Source of the DNA: Prolixibacteraceae bacterium
GTDB taxonomy: Bacteria; Bacteroidota; Bacteroidia; Bacteroidales; Prolixibacteraceae
Assembly: GCA_019163175.1 (NCBI GenBank)
Contig: JAFLKN010000044.1
Coordinates: forward strand, 1-63,156
Direction of reading: 5' to 3'
Length of the DNA stretch: 63,156 bases
Below, in pieces: positions 1 to 7,841 of the stretch (position 1 is its first letter; every line of letters begins with the position of its first letter). Made by a program: the position numbers and the translations under genes. The notes under the pieces were generated by a model. It was not told where the DNA came from. It searched no databases and was given only the letters and a program-made list of their open reading frames with translations.

Positions 1-180
1 CGTGGAGCCTGCGGTAAAAACTGGTTTCTGGAACCCGGCGTGACAACTGGAAACTCGAGAATAGCTTCTCCTTATAAATCTTACGACCCTGCATTTTTTA
101 TTTCAAGATACTCATTAGCCAGCGATTAATATAAAAAATATCATTATATTTACTAACATTTTGAAGTGAATTGCGCAACA
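1..180. other. Left-edge stretch without a recognisable gene
   Basis: AT-rich sequence that carries no convincing open reading frame on either strand. From its position just before the first folded repeat it is probably the 3' end of a preceding cassette or module whose gene lies outside the window. Nothing else is recognised in it. Confidence 0.4.
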
Positions 181-308
181 GGCACATCAGCTACCCGTCA
201 AGCGCGGCAGCAGTGTTTTTCGGTGGGCATCTTTCCGCTCAAGCAGCTTTTCGGCTTGACAGGAAATCGCCCGCAATCCGCCCCTGTGTGTAGCTTCCTA
301 CGTTAGCG
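181..308 (+). repeat. attC-like folded repeat, copy 1
   Basis: First of three ~125-bp repeats. It contains the shared blocks CATCAGCTACCCG, GTGGGCATCTTTCCGCTCAA, GGCTTGACAGGAAATCG and TAGCTTCCTACGTTA. The terminal arms AGCTA and TAGCT are complementary. Inner arms (GCGG/CCGC, TTTCC/GGAAA, TCAAGC/GCTTGA) give an imperfect stem with a short apical loop. The left end has decayed to GGCAC where copy 3 has GGTAAC. The ends TAAC...GTTA and the folded architecture resemble integron attC sites, but the core triplets do not match the integron consensus fully. Homology continues about 20 bases past GTTA into an A-rich leader. Confidence 0.75.
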
Positions 309-344
309 TTCATTGTAAAAAGACAAGACAGACAACAAAAAAAT

Positions 345-515
345 ATGGAAATTTTGCTGCATAAAGACAATAAAGAAATCAAAGAAAGAGCCCACACACA
401 TGCTTTTCTTGCCGACCCGCTTGCTGAAAATCATACAGGCCTTGATATAAAGATATTTACAACTATTAAAGAATATGTTTATGAATATTCCATTCAAAGG
501 GACACGTTGGTTTAA
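345..515 (+). CDS. Small ORF (56 aa) overlapping the PHP-ATPase start
   Basis: A 56-codon ORF begins with ATG 36 bases after the repeat and overlaps the next gene by 41 bases in another frame. It is charged and hydrophilic, with no membrane segment and no motif I recognise. It could be a real leader or small partner protein of the PHP-ATPase, or a leftover of an earlier cassette gene. The only support is its position at the cassette head and an uninterrupted frame. Function unknown; it may not be a gene. Confidence 0.25.
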   Translation: MEILLHKDNKEIKERAHTHAFLADPLAENHTGLDIKIFTTIKEYVYEYSIQRDTLV

Positions 516-3279
516 ATGCGATTTGCATTTACATACGCCTGCAAGCAAATGCTTTGAAGACAATATAGTAACCCCCGAACAATGGATTGAGAAAGCAATT
601 GAAAAAGGTTTAAATTGTGTTGCAGTTACAGACCACAATACAGGCGAGTGGATTGATAAAATAAAACTTGCTGCGCAAGATAAAAATTTAATTATTTTTC
701 CAGGTGTTGAAATTACTTGTGATACTTCAAAGGTTCATTTATTAATTCTCTTTGATACGACTAAAACAACAAACGATGTCAACGATTTCATTATTAGGTG
801 CGGTATAGATAGGGCAAAACTATCAGAACAAACTGCAAGTACAACAGAAAATATTTTTCAAATTGCTCAGAGAGCATTTGAGCATGGTGCAATTGTAATC
901 CCTGCGCATATTGATGAATTTAACGGTTTATCACCAATTAGTTTTGATAACCTTGATAAGTTTTTTGAATTATCATTTATCAATGCAATTCAAATAGTTC
1001 ATAAAGAATTCTTATCTACTGGTTTACAAATTTATGGGAACAATTCATTAAAGGATTATCTGAATGATTATTATGGAAATCCTGACCCTCAAATTGATTT
1101 CGCAAAAATTGAAGAGTGGTATAAGCCTGTAAATAAGGCTATTTCAAAAAATATTGCCATAACTACATTTTCTGACAATCCGCATTCGCCCAAAAACCCA
1201 AAACATGGTTTAGATGGCATTGGAGAGAAATATACTTGGATAAAAATGGATGAAACACCTTCATTAGAAGGTTTGCGTCAGGCTTTTCTTTTACCTGATT
1301 TCAGAGTACAAAATTGTTTTATTGCACCTAATCTGCCTTACACAAAACCTGAATTATGGTTTAAGTCTGTTACTATTACAAATACTGCAATAACGGATAA
1401 CGCAAATCCATTTAAAGTTGAGTTTAGTCCACAGTTGAATGCGGTTATTGGTGGTCGTGGTAGCGGCAAATCAAGTATTTTAAGGTTTATCAGAGGTGTT
1501 TTTAGCAGAAATGCTGATATTGAAGCATTAGAAGATATTTTATCTGACCAAACTGATTTTTATAAGAAAACTGATAACAGAACTCAAAAAGGGGTATTAA
1601 CCGATGAATCTGTTGTTGAAGTTGAATTTGTTAGAAATAAGAGTTTATATAAAATAGTTGCCACGAGTATTGTTAATTCTACGAATCAAACCATAACAGT
1701 TTATAAATTCTCAAATGATACTGATGCTTGGGAGATAGAAACAGCGGAAAGTTTTATTGACTTTTTTCAATTTGAGGAATATTCACAAAAGCAAATATAT
1801 GAAATAGCGCAGGAGCCAAATTCATTGCGTGAAAGAATAGATAATTCTGTTGATGGTATGGGTGAATTAAAAAATGATAGAGAAATAACCAAAAAATCAT
1901 TTTTGGAAAAGTCCGCATCAATCCGAACAATGAAACAACAAGTTTCAGGAAAAGGAAAATTACAAACTGAAATATCTGACTTGACAGAACAGATTAAGTT
2001 TTATCAACAGAGTGGGATAGCGGGTATTCTTTTAAGCAAAGAAAAATTCACAGCACAGAAAAAAACATTATCTACTTTTATTTCGGAACTTAAATTAAGA
2101 GAAACTAACCTTGAAAATCTAATTTCTACTTTTGATTTGGAAGATATTGATTATTCAGGTTTTGAGAATGAATTTAAAACTGAATTATCAGTGCTTTCAG
2201 AGAATGCAATTAATGGATTAAATTCTATAAAATCCGAATTAGAAATTGTGAAAGGGAAAATTGCTGAATTGCAAAGAATTTTCACAACAGAAACCTTAAA
2301 AACAAAATGGAAACTTGACTTTGATAAGAACCAAACTGATTTTGATACAAAAAAACAAGAACTTGAACAACAAGGCATAAACGACATCGCAAATTTTGAA
2401 AAGCTTACAAATTCTAAGGAAACCAAAGAGAAGGAACTAGCAGCCATTATAATTATAGAGGCAAACTTAGCTAGCGAAATTCTATTCCGTAATCAATTAA
2501 AGTCAGATTATTTACTTAAAACTAAAGAGATAACGACACAAAGGCAAGCCTTTGTTAATGTGAAGATGCAAGATGATAAAGTTCAGGTTTCTGTTAAGGC
2601 ATTCCGCAATAGGAATGACTTCATAAATAAACTTAGAGCAATCATTCGCAAAGAAGATTCATTTCAGACAGATGTTGATTATTTAACAGATTTGTGTTTT
2701 AATGGAAATGTCGAAAGAACGATTGATGCAGTAAGAAAAATATTTTTAGAAATAAAACAAGAAAATGCAGTAACAGGTGTAACGGGATATTTTGTTAACC
2801 TTGTAAAAGGATTACCTGATTCACAAATTGATGAAATTGAACTACTATTACCTGAGGATGAAATTGAAATAAAATATAAACCTTCGGGCTCAAATGTATT
2901 CAAGCCATTGTCGACAGCTTCTGCAGGTCAGAAAACAACAGCAATTCTTACCTTTATTCTTTCTCAAGGCAATGTTCCATTAATTTTAGACCAACCCGAA
3001 GATGATTTAGACAATAGACTTGTATATGAATTGGTTGTTGACAGACTTAAACAAGCCAAAGAACATAGACAAATTATTGTAGTTACGCATAATGCAAATA
3101 TTCCTGTTAATGGAGATGCAGAATATATATTATCAATGGATTCCGAAAGCAAAAAGCTAAAAATAATTTGTTCTGGCTCGGTTGAGCAATCTGTAATTAA
3201 AAAAGAGATTTGTGAGGTTATGGAAGGTAGTGAACAGGCATTTGAAATGAGGTTGAAAAGATATAGAATGATAAAATAA
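475..3279 (+). CDS. PHP-domain and SMC-like AAA ATPase (TrlF-type)
   Basis: A 934-residue protein with two parts. Residues ~1-270 are a PHP phosphoesterase domain: the first motif is KCDLHLHTPAS, the second VTDHN, with later PAHID and a TTFSDNPHSP segment, all metal-ligand histidine/aspartate patterns. Residues ~320 to the end form a split ABC/SMC-type ATPase: Walker A GGRGSGKSS at ~326, a long coiled-coil-like middle (~480-750), a signature-like SAGQKT near 813, Walker B LILDQPEDDLDN near 837 and a switch histidine in VVTHNAN. This matches PHP-ATPase predicted nucleases often seen in accessory and defence regions, so a DNA- or nucleotide-cleaving ATPase is likely. ATG 475 or 481 could start it. 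It heads a tightly packed operon, six bases before an ABC ATPase, which is an unusual partner. Function in this context is not known. Confidence 0.8.
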   Translation: MFMNIPFKGTRWFKCDLHLHTPASKCFEDNIVTPEQWIEKAIEKGLNCVAVTDHNTGEWIDKIKLAAQDKNLIIFPGVEITCDTSKVHLLILFDTTKTTNDVNDFIIRCGIDRAKLSEQTASTTENIFQIAQRAFEHGAIVIPAHIDEFNGLSPISFDNLDKFFELSFINAIQIVHKEFLSTGLQIYGNNSLKDYLNDYYGNPDPQIDFAKIEEWYKPVNKAISKNIAITTFSDNPHSPKNPKHGLDGIGEKYTWIKMDETPSLEGLRQAFLLPDFRVQNCFIAPNLPYTKPELWFKSVTITNTAITDNANPFKVEFSPQLNAVIGGRGSGKSSILRFIRGVFSRNADIEALEDILSDQTDFYKKTDNRTQKGVLTDESVVEVEFVRNKSLYKIVATSIVNSTNQTITVYKFSNDTDAWEIETAESFIDFFQFEEYSQKQIYEIAQEPNSLRERIDNSVDGMGELKNDREITKKSFLEKSASIRTMKQQVSGKGKLQTEISDLTEQIKFYQQSGIAGILLSKEKFTAQKKTLSTFISELKLRETNLENLISTFDLEDIDYSGFENEFKTELSVLSENAINGLNSIKSELEIVKGKIAELQRIFTTETLKTKWKLDFDKNQTDFDTKKQELEQQGINDIANFEKLTNSKETKEKELAAIIIIEANLASEILFRNQLKSDYLLKTKEITTQRQAFVNVKMQDDKVQVSVKAFRNRNDFINKLRAIIRKEDSFQTDVDYLTDLCFNGNVERTIDAVRKIFLEIKQENAVTGVTGYFVNLVKGLPDSQIDEIELLLPEDEIEIKYKPSGSNVFKPLSTASAGQKTTAILTFILSQGNVPLILDQPEDDLDNRLVYELVVDRLKQAKEHRQIIVVTHNANIPVNGDAEYILSMDSESKKLKIICSGSVEQSVIKKEICEVMEGSEQAFEMRLKRYRMIK

Positions 3280-3285
3280 AATACT

Positions 3286-3984
3286 ATGAGTAGCAATAGC
3301 TTTTATAAACTTATCGCTGATATAAGAACAGAAAAAGGTTATAATCAGGTCTCATCATTTGATTTTTCTTTTGAAAATATATCATTCAAGTATGATTCTG
3401 ATACTAAAATATTTGAAGATGCTTCTTTTAGATTAGAGAAAGGTAAATCGACAGCTTTAATTGGAGTAAACGGCAGCGGCAAAACAACAATATTAAAAAT
3501 CCTTAGTGGTTTTGAGGAATCCTCTGAAAACATGCATGTTAACGGTCATGTAATTGGATTTTCATCAGCAGAAGGGCTTGATGTGAACCCATATTTGACC
3601 TGTAAAAAATTTATTTCCATTTGTTTAGAAGATTTAGTTGAAAAATATCTTTTAAGTGTTTTGAAAGTATTACATCTTGAAAGTGTATATAAATCCAAAA
3701 TAATCACTTTGTCATCAGGACAAAGGAAAAAATTATCAATATTCAAAGCATTTGTTACAGGGAAAGATATCGTTTTTTTAGATGAACCATCAGCACATTT
3801 AGATATAGAAACAAGAGACCAAATAATAGAAATTATTTTGGGATTAAAAAAAAGTATTCCAATTATATTGATAACACATAGTAAGGAAATTCTTACATCG
3901 TGTGTAGATAATATATACAAGGTAAGAGGCTTTACCTCTGAAAATGGAAATGGAAAAATTGAATTAATAAACAATTTAAATTAA
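3286..3984 (+). CDS. ABC transporter ATP-binding protein
   Basis: A 232-residue ABC ATPase. Walker A GVNGSGKTT is near residue 60, the signature LSSGQRKK near 142 and Walker B IVFLDEPSAHLD near 163, followed by ILITHSKE with the switch histidine. Residues 1-30 precede the usual beta-strand start. It should power import through the permease encoded two genes downstream; the periplasmic binding protein gene lies between them. It starts six bases after the PHP-ATPase stop and ends one base before the next start, so co-translation is likely. The Q-loop region is less typical of nitrate/sulfonate importers, so the substrate cannot be deduced from it. Confidence 0.85.
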   Translation: MSSNSFYKLIADIRTEKGYNQVSSFDFSFENISFKYDSDTKIFEDASFRLEKGKSTALIGVNGSGKTTILKILSGFEESSENMHVNGHVIGFSSAEGLDVNPYLTCKKFISICLEDLVEKYLLSVLKVLHLESVYKSKIITLSSGQRKKLSIFKAFVTGKDIVFLDEPSAHLDIETRDQIIEIILGLKKSIPIILITHSKEILTSCVDNIYKVRGFTSENGNGKIELINNLN

Positions 3985-3985
3985 T

Positions 3986-4963
3986 ATGGCTATGAACAAA
4001 AAGAAAACCACCTTGATTGTTGCAGTTACATTTTTAATTGCCGTCCTAGTCTTCACCTTTGTTCGAATTAGTGGTGAAAAAGATGTTATTAAAGTTGGAT
4101 ACATGAAAATAACTGCACATGCTCCATTGATTGCTGCATACAATAATAACATATTTGATAATCACAACATAAAAGTTGTATTAGAAGTTTATCCAAATAC
4201 ACCTGCTTTAATTAATGCAATTGAGGCAAAGAGAATTGACGTTGCATTTCAAGTAACTCCAGACCTTGCTTGGACATCAGCAAAAAGTAATTTACTATAC
4301 ATATATTTTATTGCTCAGTCAACTGATAAAACTCCAATTGATGGTTTATATGCAATGCATGAAATTACAAAAGATTCACTAATTGGAAAAACAATTGGTT
4401 GCTTTCCAGGTCCAACAGCAAAGGCAATGACTGAAAAGATAATTTATTTAGCATATGGTCTTACCATAGATGAATATAAATTAGTCGAAGTACAACCTCC
4501 TATTCAGTTATCAAAATTAGAAAAAGGTGAAATTGAATTACTTTTTACGTACGAGCCTTTGGGTGCATTAGCTCAAGAAAGAATAAAAGCAATAAAAATA
4601 ATAGACGCTCCTGTTGAAAAATATATAGTTAATCCTTGGAATGGTGGGATTGGAATCTTTTCGGATGACTTTGTCAAATATAGAAAAGATGTCGCTATTA
4701 GGTTTCAAGATGCTATTATAGAGGGAAACAAATTTCTAAATTCTAGTCCTGATATTTCAGCTCAAACATTAATTCAACTACAGCCAGGATTAACTCATGA
4801 AATTGCTGTAAAGGTGCCGTTACAAAATTTAATATTTTCCAAATCAACTGACGAAATAAATGCGATAAATTCAGCATTAGAAAGGCAATTAGAAATTTAC
4901 AAAGATTTGCATATTATAGATGGAGAAGTAAGACATAATTTAAAGGTATTTAGTGCAAAATAA
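3986..4963 (+). CDS. SsuA/NMT1-like substrate-binding protein, membrane anchored
   Basis: A 325-residue protein with one N-terminal membrane segment (about residues 8-27) and no obvious lipobox cysteine, then an NMT1/SsuA-type periplasmic binding fold: IKVGYMKITAHAPLIAAYNN, a PNTPALINAIEAKRIDVAFQ stretch, and GKTIGCFPGPTAKA. This family carries small organic anions or pyrimidine/thiamine precursors to SsuC/TauC-type permeases. ATG 3986 or 3992 could be the start. The gene lies one base after the ATPase gene and two bases before the permease. The ligand cannot be predicted. Confidence 0.75.
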   Translation: MAMNKKKTTLIVAVTFLIAVLVFTFVRISGEKDVIKVGYMKITAHAPLIAAYNNNIFDNHNIKVVLEVYPNTPALINAIEAKRIDVAFQVTPDLAWTSAKSNLLYIYFIAQSTDKTPIDGLYAMHEITKDSLIGKTIGCFPGPTAKAMTEKIIYLAYGLTIDEYKLVEVQPPIQLSKLEKGEIELLFTYEPLGALAQERIKAIKIIDAPVEKYIVNPWNGGIGIFSDDFVKYRKDVAIRFQDAIIEGNKFLNSSPDISAQTLIQLQPGLTHEIAVKVPLQNLIFSKSTDEINAINSALERQLEIYKDLHIIDGEVRHNLKVFSAK

Positions 4964-4965
4964 TT

Positions 4966-5727
4966 ATGAAACGACATTTTATTCTTTTTATCCCATTATT
5001 ATCAATTCTTGTCGGGTTTTTTGTTCTTTTTGAATTAATTCCAATAATATTCCCGAATTCACTAATGCCTTCAATGCATTCAATATTTATTGAACTTGAC
5101 TCGTACAATAAGAATTTGATATTAAGTGGCTTGGGAGCTACCTTTATCCGGTTTATTTCAGCTACGGTTATAGGTTACTTAGTTGGTATTACATTAAGCA
5201 TTCCTTCAATAATCTCCTATAAAATTGACCTCGCAATATCACCTTGGTATAACATCTTAAGAATTACACCTGCTATTGTTTGGATACCAATTCTTCTATC
5301 ATTTAATAGTATTGATTCGAATTCGATACCGATAATTATCAGTATTATTTTTTCATCTCTTTATGTTGTTTTAAGCATCTCTGAATCAATAAAAAATATA
5401 CCTGTAGAAGAAAAGATTTCTATGAAAGCAATGAAAGTATCGAGCAAATGGCAACTTTATTACTGTTTCATCCCGCGGATAATAGCTTCTAGTATTTCAG
5501 GCATTAAAATAGGAGGTTCTATTGCATTAATTCTAGTTATAGTAGGTGAAGCATTATTGTTTTTACAACCTAGTTTGGGTTATCTTATTACAAGTTATCA
5601 GACTACGATGGAAAAAAACGGTTTCTGGTTAACTTTCATTGTTCTAGCTTTATTAGCATCCGTTTCATTTTTTTTATTAAATAGTTTAGAAGTATTATTT
5701 GGCTTAAAAACAAAGAAAAATGGTTAG
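4966..5727 (+). CDS. ABC transporter permease (SsuC/TauC type)
   Basis: A 253-residue inner-membrane protein with about six hydrophobic segments. A recognisable EAA-type loop (EEKISMKAMKVSSKWQ) is followed by a helix rich in glycine (GIKIGGSIALILVIVGEALL), the hallmark of the binding-protein-dependent permease family that works with SsuA-like proteins. Two copies would pair with two copies of the upstream ATPase. Its stop overlaps the start of the next gene by eight bases. Confidence 0.8.
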   Translation: MKRHFILFIPLLSILVGFFVLFELIPIIFPNSLMPSMHSIFIELDSYNKNLILSGLGATFIRFISATVIGYLVGITLSIPSIISYKIDLAISPWYNILRITPAIVWIPILLSFNSIDSNSIPIIISIIFSSLYVVLSISESIKNIPVEEKISMKAMKVSSKWQLYYCFIPRIIASSISGIKIGGSIALILVIVGEALLFLQPSLGYLITSYQTTMEKNGFWLTFIVLALLASVSFFLLNSLEVLFGLKTKKNG

Positions 5728-6253
5728 TTCATTAGTAATTTGGATAATAAATATTTCTATATGGCTACTAGAATGGTCAATTATAGTTAAATATAACACA
5801 TTTAGGTATGAGCCAATCTTCTATATTAGCTTTTTAGGGTTTCTCTTAATCTCAACATTTCAATTCATTAATGAATGGGTGGAGGAAGAAAAAATAAATG
5901 GTAAAAGTGAAAAGATTGTATCAGAACTTAATGGTAAAGACCATGTAAAAACGATGATAACAATTGGGTCTAGTGTTCTACTATCATTATCAATTCTTGC
6001 TTCATTACCAATATTAAAGGATTCCTATAGTCCATTTCTTACATTTCGTTTTCATTTGGCTGCATTAATGTCATTTTTATGGATTGTATTTGGTGTATTT
6101 TGGACATTATCATCAGAATCTCAATTTCAATTACTAAGTATTAAACTAATACGAAAATTAAAATCAGCCTCATTACTTCATGCACTCGGTTGGGCTGGTA
6201 CAGCTGCTATTATGCTAATAAATTCTTTAAAATTATTAAATGGAACACCTTAA
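5720..6253 (+). CDS. Integral membrane protein of unknown function
   Basis: A 177-residue protein with four probable membrane helices (about residues 5-20, 30-50, 80-105 and 110-130) plus a C-terminal hydrophobic segment. A charged loop rich in Glu/Lys separates helices two and three. I do not recognise the family. The eight-base overlap with the permease and fourteen-base overlap with the hydrolase make it an integral part of the same operon, perhaps an accessory transporter subunit. Confidence 0.6.
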   Translation: MVSSLVIWIINISIWLLEWSIIVKYNTFRYEPIFYISFLGFLLISTFQFINEWVEEEKINGKSEKIVSELNGKDHVKTMITIGSSVLLSLSILASLPILKDSYSPFLTFRFHLAALMSFLWIVFGVFWTLSSESQFQLLSIKLIRKLKSASLLHALGWAGTAAIMLINSLKLLNGTP

Positions 6254-6830
6254 AAATAAGTCTGCATTAATTGTAGTTGATATGCAAAACTTCTTCTACG
6301 GAAAGAAGCCAAGCATTCCTTTAAATAAATATAAAGACATTTTAGGAAATCAAATTCAATTAATATCATTAGCACGTAGTAATAATATTCCTGTAATATG
6401 GACTAGAGCACATCATGAAAATATGGGTGACAGTATTTATCAAGAGCTTAATCCTTATCACTTTAAGAATAACGAGCCAATATTTACAAAAGATTCTTTA
6501 TCCTTTCAGATAATTGATGAGTTGAAAGAGTTTGTACAAGAAGATGATATATTAATTGATAAAGAAAAATATAGTGCTTTTTATAAAACACAACTTCATG
6601 TTATCTTAAAAAAAAGAAATATCAAAACACTAATATTTTGTGGAGTTACTACAAATATTTGCGTTGAATCCTCTATCCGTGATGCATTTGAGTATGATTA
6701 CGTTCCGATTTTAATTTCAGATTGTACATCTTCGCTAAATGAAGATTTAGAACAATATAGTATAGACATAATCAGAGCTGTTTTTGGATTTGTAATATCC
6801 TTGCAAGAATTAGAAAAGAATATTAAATGA
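6240..6830 (+). CDS. Isochorismatase-family cysteine hydrolase
   Basis: A 196-residue cytosolic hydrolase. The catalytic triad of the family is visible: Asp14 in VVDMQ, Lys108 before YSAF and Cys141 in GVTTNICVESSIRDA, preceded by the cis-peptide VTT. Nicotinamidase, ureidoacrylate amidase and N-carbamoylsarcosine amidase all share this core. The nicotinamidase metal-binding DxHxxH motif is not evident, so another amide or C-N substrate is likelier. It is the last gene of the cassette operon and may act on whatever the upstream importer brings in. Confidence 0.8.
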   Translation: MEHLKNKSALIVVDMQNFFYGKKPSIPLNKYKDILGNQIQLISLARSNNIPVIWTRAHHENMGDSIYQELNPYHFKNNEPIFTKDSLSFQIIDELKEFVQEDDILIDKEKYSAFYKTQLHVILKKRNIKTLIFCGVTTNICVESSIRDAFEYDYVPILISDCTSSLNEDLEQYSIDIIRAVFGFVISLQELEKNIK

Positions 6831-6992
6831 GGATTTAAACTGTGCCAAACATAAAGAAACACACATTGCCAAGCCCCACGAGCCTATGCTGACACCAAAG
6901 CTTGTCAAAGAGTGTTTCTATTTCATCATACTGACAGAGAAAAATGCATCAAAAATAAAAGTGAATTTGACTATAAAAATAACAACGAAACG
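6831..6992. other. Gene-free tail of the first cassette
   Basis: About 160 bases follow the hydrolase stop with no convincing ORF, ending at the TAAC edge of repeat copy 2. Together with repeat copy 2 and its leader (to 7256) this makes a 426-base gap. A transcription terminator with a T-run is not evident in it. Confidence 0.4.
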
Positions 6993-7116
6993 CTAACATC
7001 AGCTATCCGCAAGCTCGGCAGCGATGGTTTTCGGTGGGCATCTTTCCGCTCAGGCTGTTTTTCGGCTTGACAGGAAATCTCTCTCAATCTGCTACTACTT
7101 GTAGCTTCCTACGTTA
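6993..7116 (+). repeat. attC-like folded repeat, copy 2
   Basis: Second repeat copy, opening with CGCTAACATCAGCTA and closing with TAGCTTCCTACGTTAC. The apical arm is slightly altered (TCAGGC...GCTTGA in place of TCAAGC...GCTTGA), leaving the fold but weakening one pair. The A-rich leader CAATGCTAAAAAGACA after GTTA matches the leaders after copies 1 and 3. It separates the ABC/hydrolase operon from the DUF4062/AlbA pair. Confidence 0.75.
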
Positions 7117-7256
7117 CCACCAATGCTAAAAAGACAGACTACACTACTAGACAATGAATGATAAGCACTCGACATTCAAATCATATTGACCAAGATAGCA
7201 AATATACAAACCGACATTTTTTATAATATATTTGATAGTGAAATAAAATTTAGTGG

Positions 7257-7841
7257 ATGGCTAAGAAGAATAAAATACATATTATGGTAGCTTCAACGGT
7301 CTATCAAAACCGTGATTTGCTATTACAAATTTGCGGTATCTTAAATAATTATGGGTACCACGTTATCAATTCTGAATATGGCACACTTCATCCGCCATTA
7401 GGTATGAATAATACTGAAGCTTGTATTGCCGCAGTGGCGGAGTGTGATATTTTCTTTGGCATTATCAATCCAATGTACAGCACCGGAATTACCCATTTAG
7501 AGTTTCAAAGAGCCATTGCCATTGACAAGCCAAGAAGGTTTATTGCACATAGTTTTGTAACATTTTCAAGGAAACTACTGGCTCAGTATATGTATGCTGA
7601 TGGTGCAAAAAAACAAAGGAACGACTTTGAGATTCAATCTACTTCAGTTATAGATAGCGTTAAAGTAATTGATATGTACAATGATGCTGTTCAAATCAAT
7701 TTACCTTATGAGGAAAGGAAATATCATTGGGTACAAGAATTTTTCAGACCAGATGAAGCATTAAGACACGTTGAAACACTATTTTGTGATATTAAACGAG
7801 TAGAAAGTGAATTAGCTAATTTAAATAATCCAGCACAATGA
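7257..7841 (+). CDS. DUF4062-like (TIR/deoxyribosyltransferase-fold) protein
   Basis: A 194-residue soluble protein. The opening IHIMVASTVYQNRDLLLQICGILNNYG resembles the conserved KIFVSST-type start of DUF4062, and CDIFFGIINPMYSTGITHLEFQRAIAIDKP resembles its second block with an acidic residue before the helix. DUF4062 domains share a Rossmann-like fold with TIR and nucleoside deoxyribosyltransferases and are frequent at the N terminus of STAND and other signalling or defence proteins. Here it is free-standing, and its last four bases overlap the start of the next gene (ATGA), so the two are translated together. Catalysis is not shown. Confidence 0.65.
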   Translation: MAKKNKIHIMVASTVYQNRDLLLQICGILNNYGYHVINSEYGTLHPPLGMNNTEACIAAVAECDIFFGIINPMYSTGITHLEFQRAIAIDKPRRFIAHSFVTFSRKLLAQYMYADGAKKQRNDFEIQSTSVIDSVKVIDMYNDAVQINLPYEERKYHWVQEFFRPDEALRHVETLFCDIKRVESELANLNNPAQ

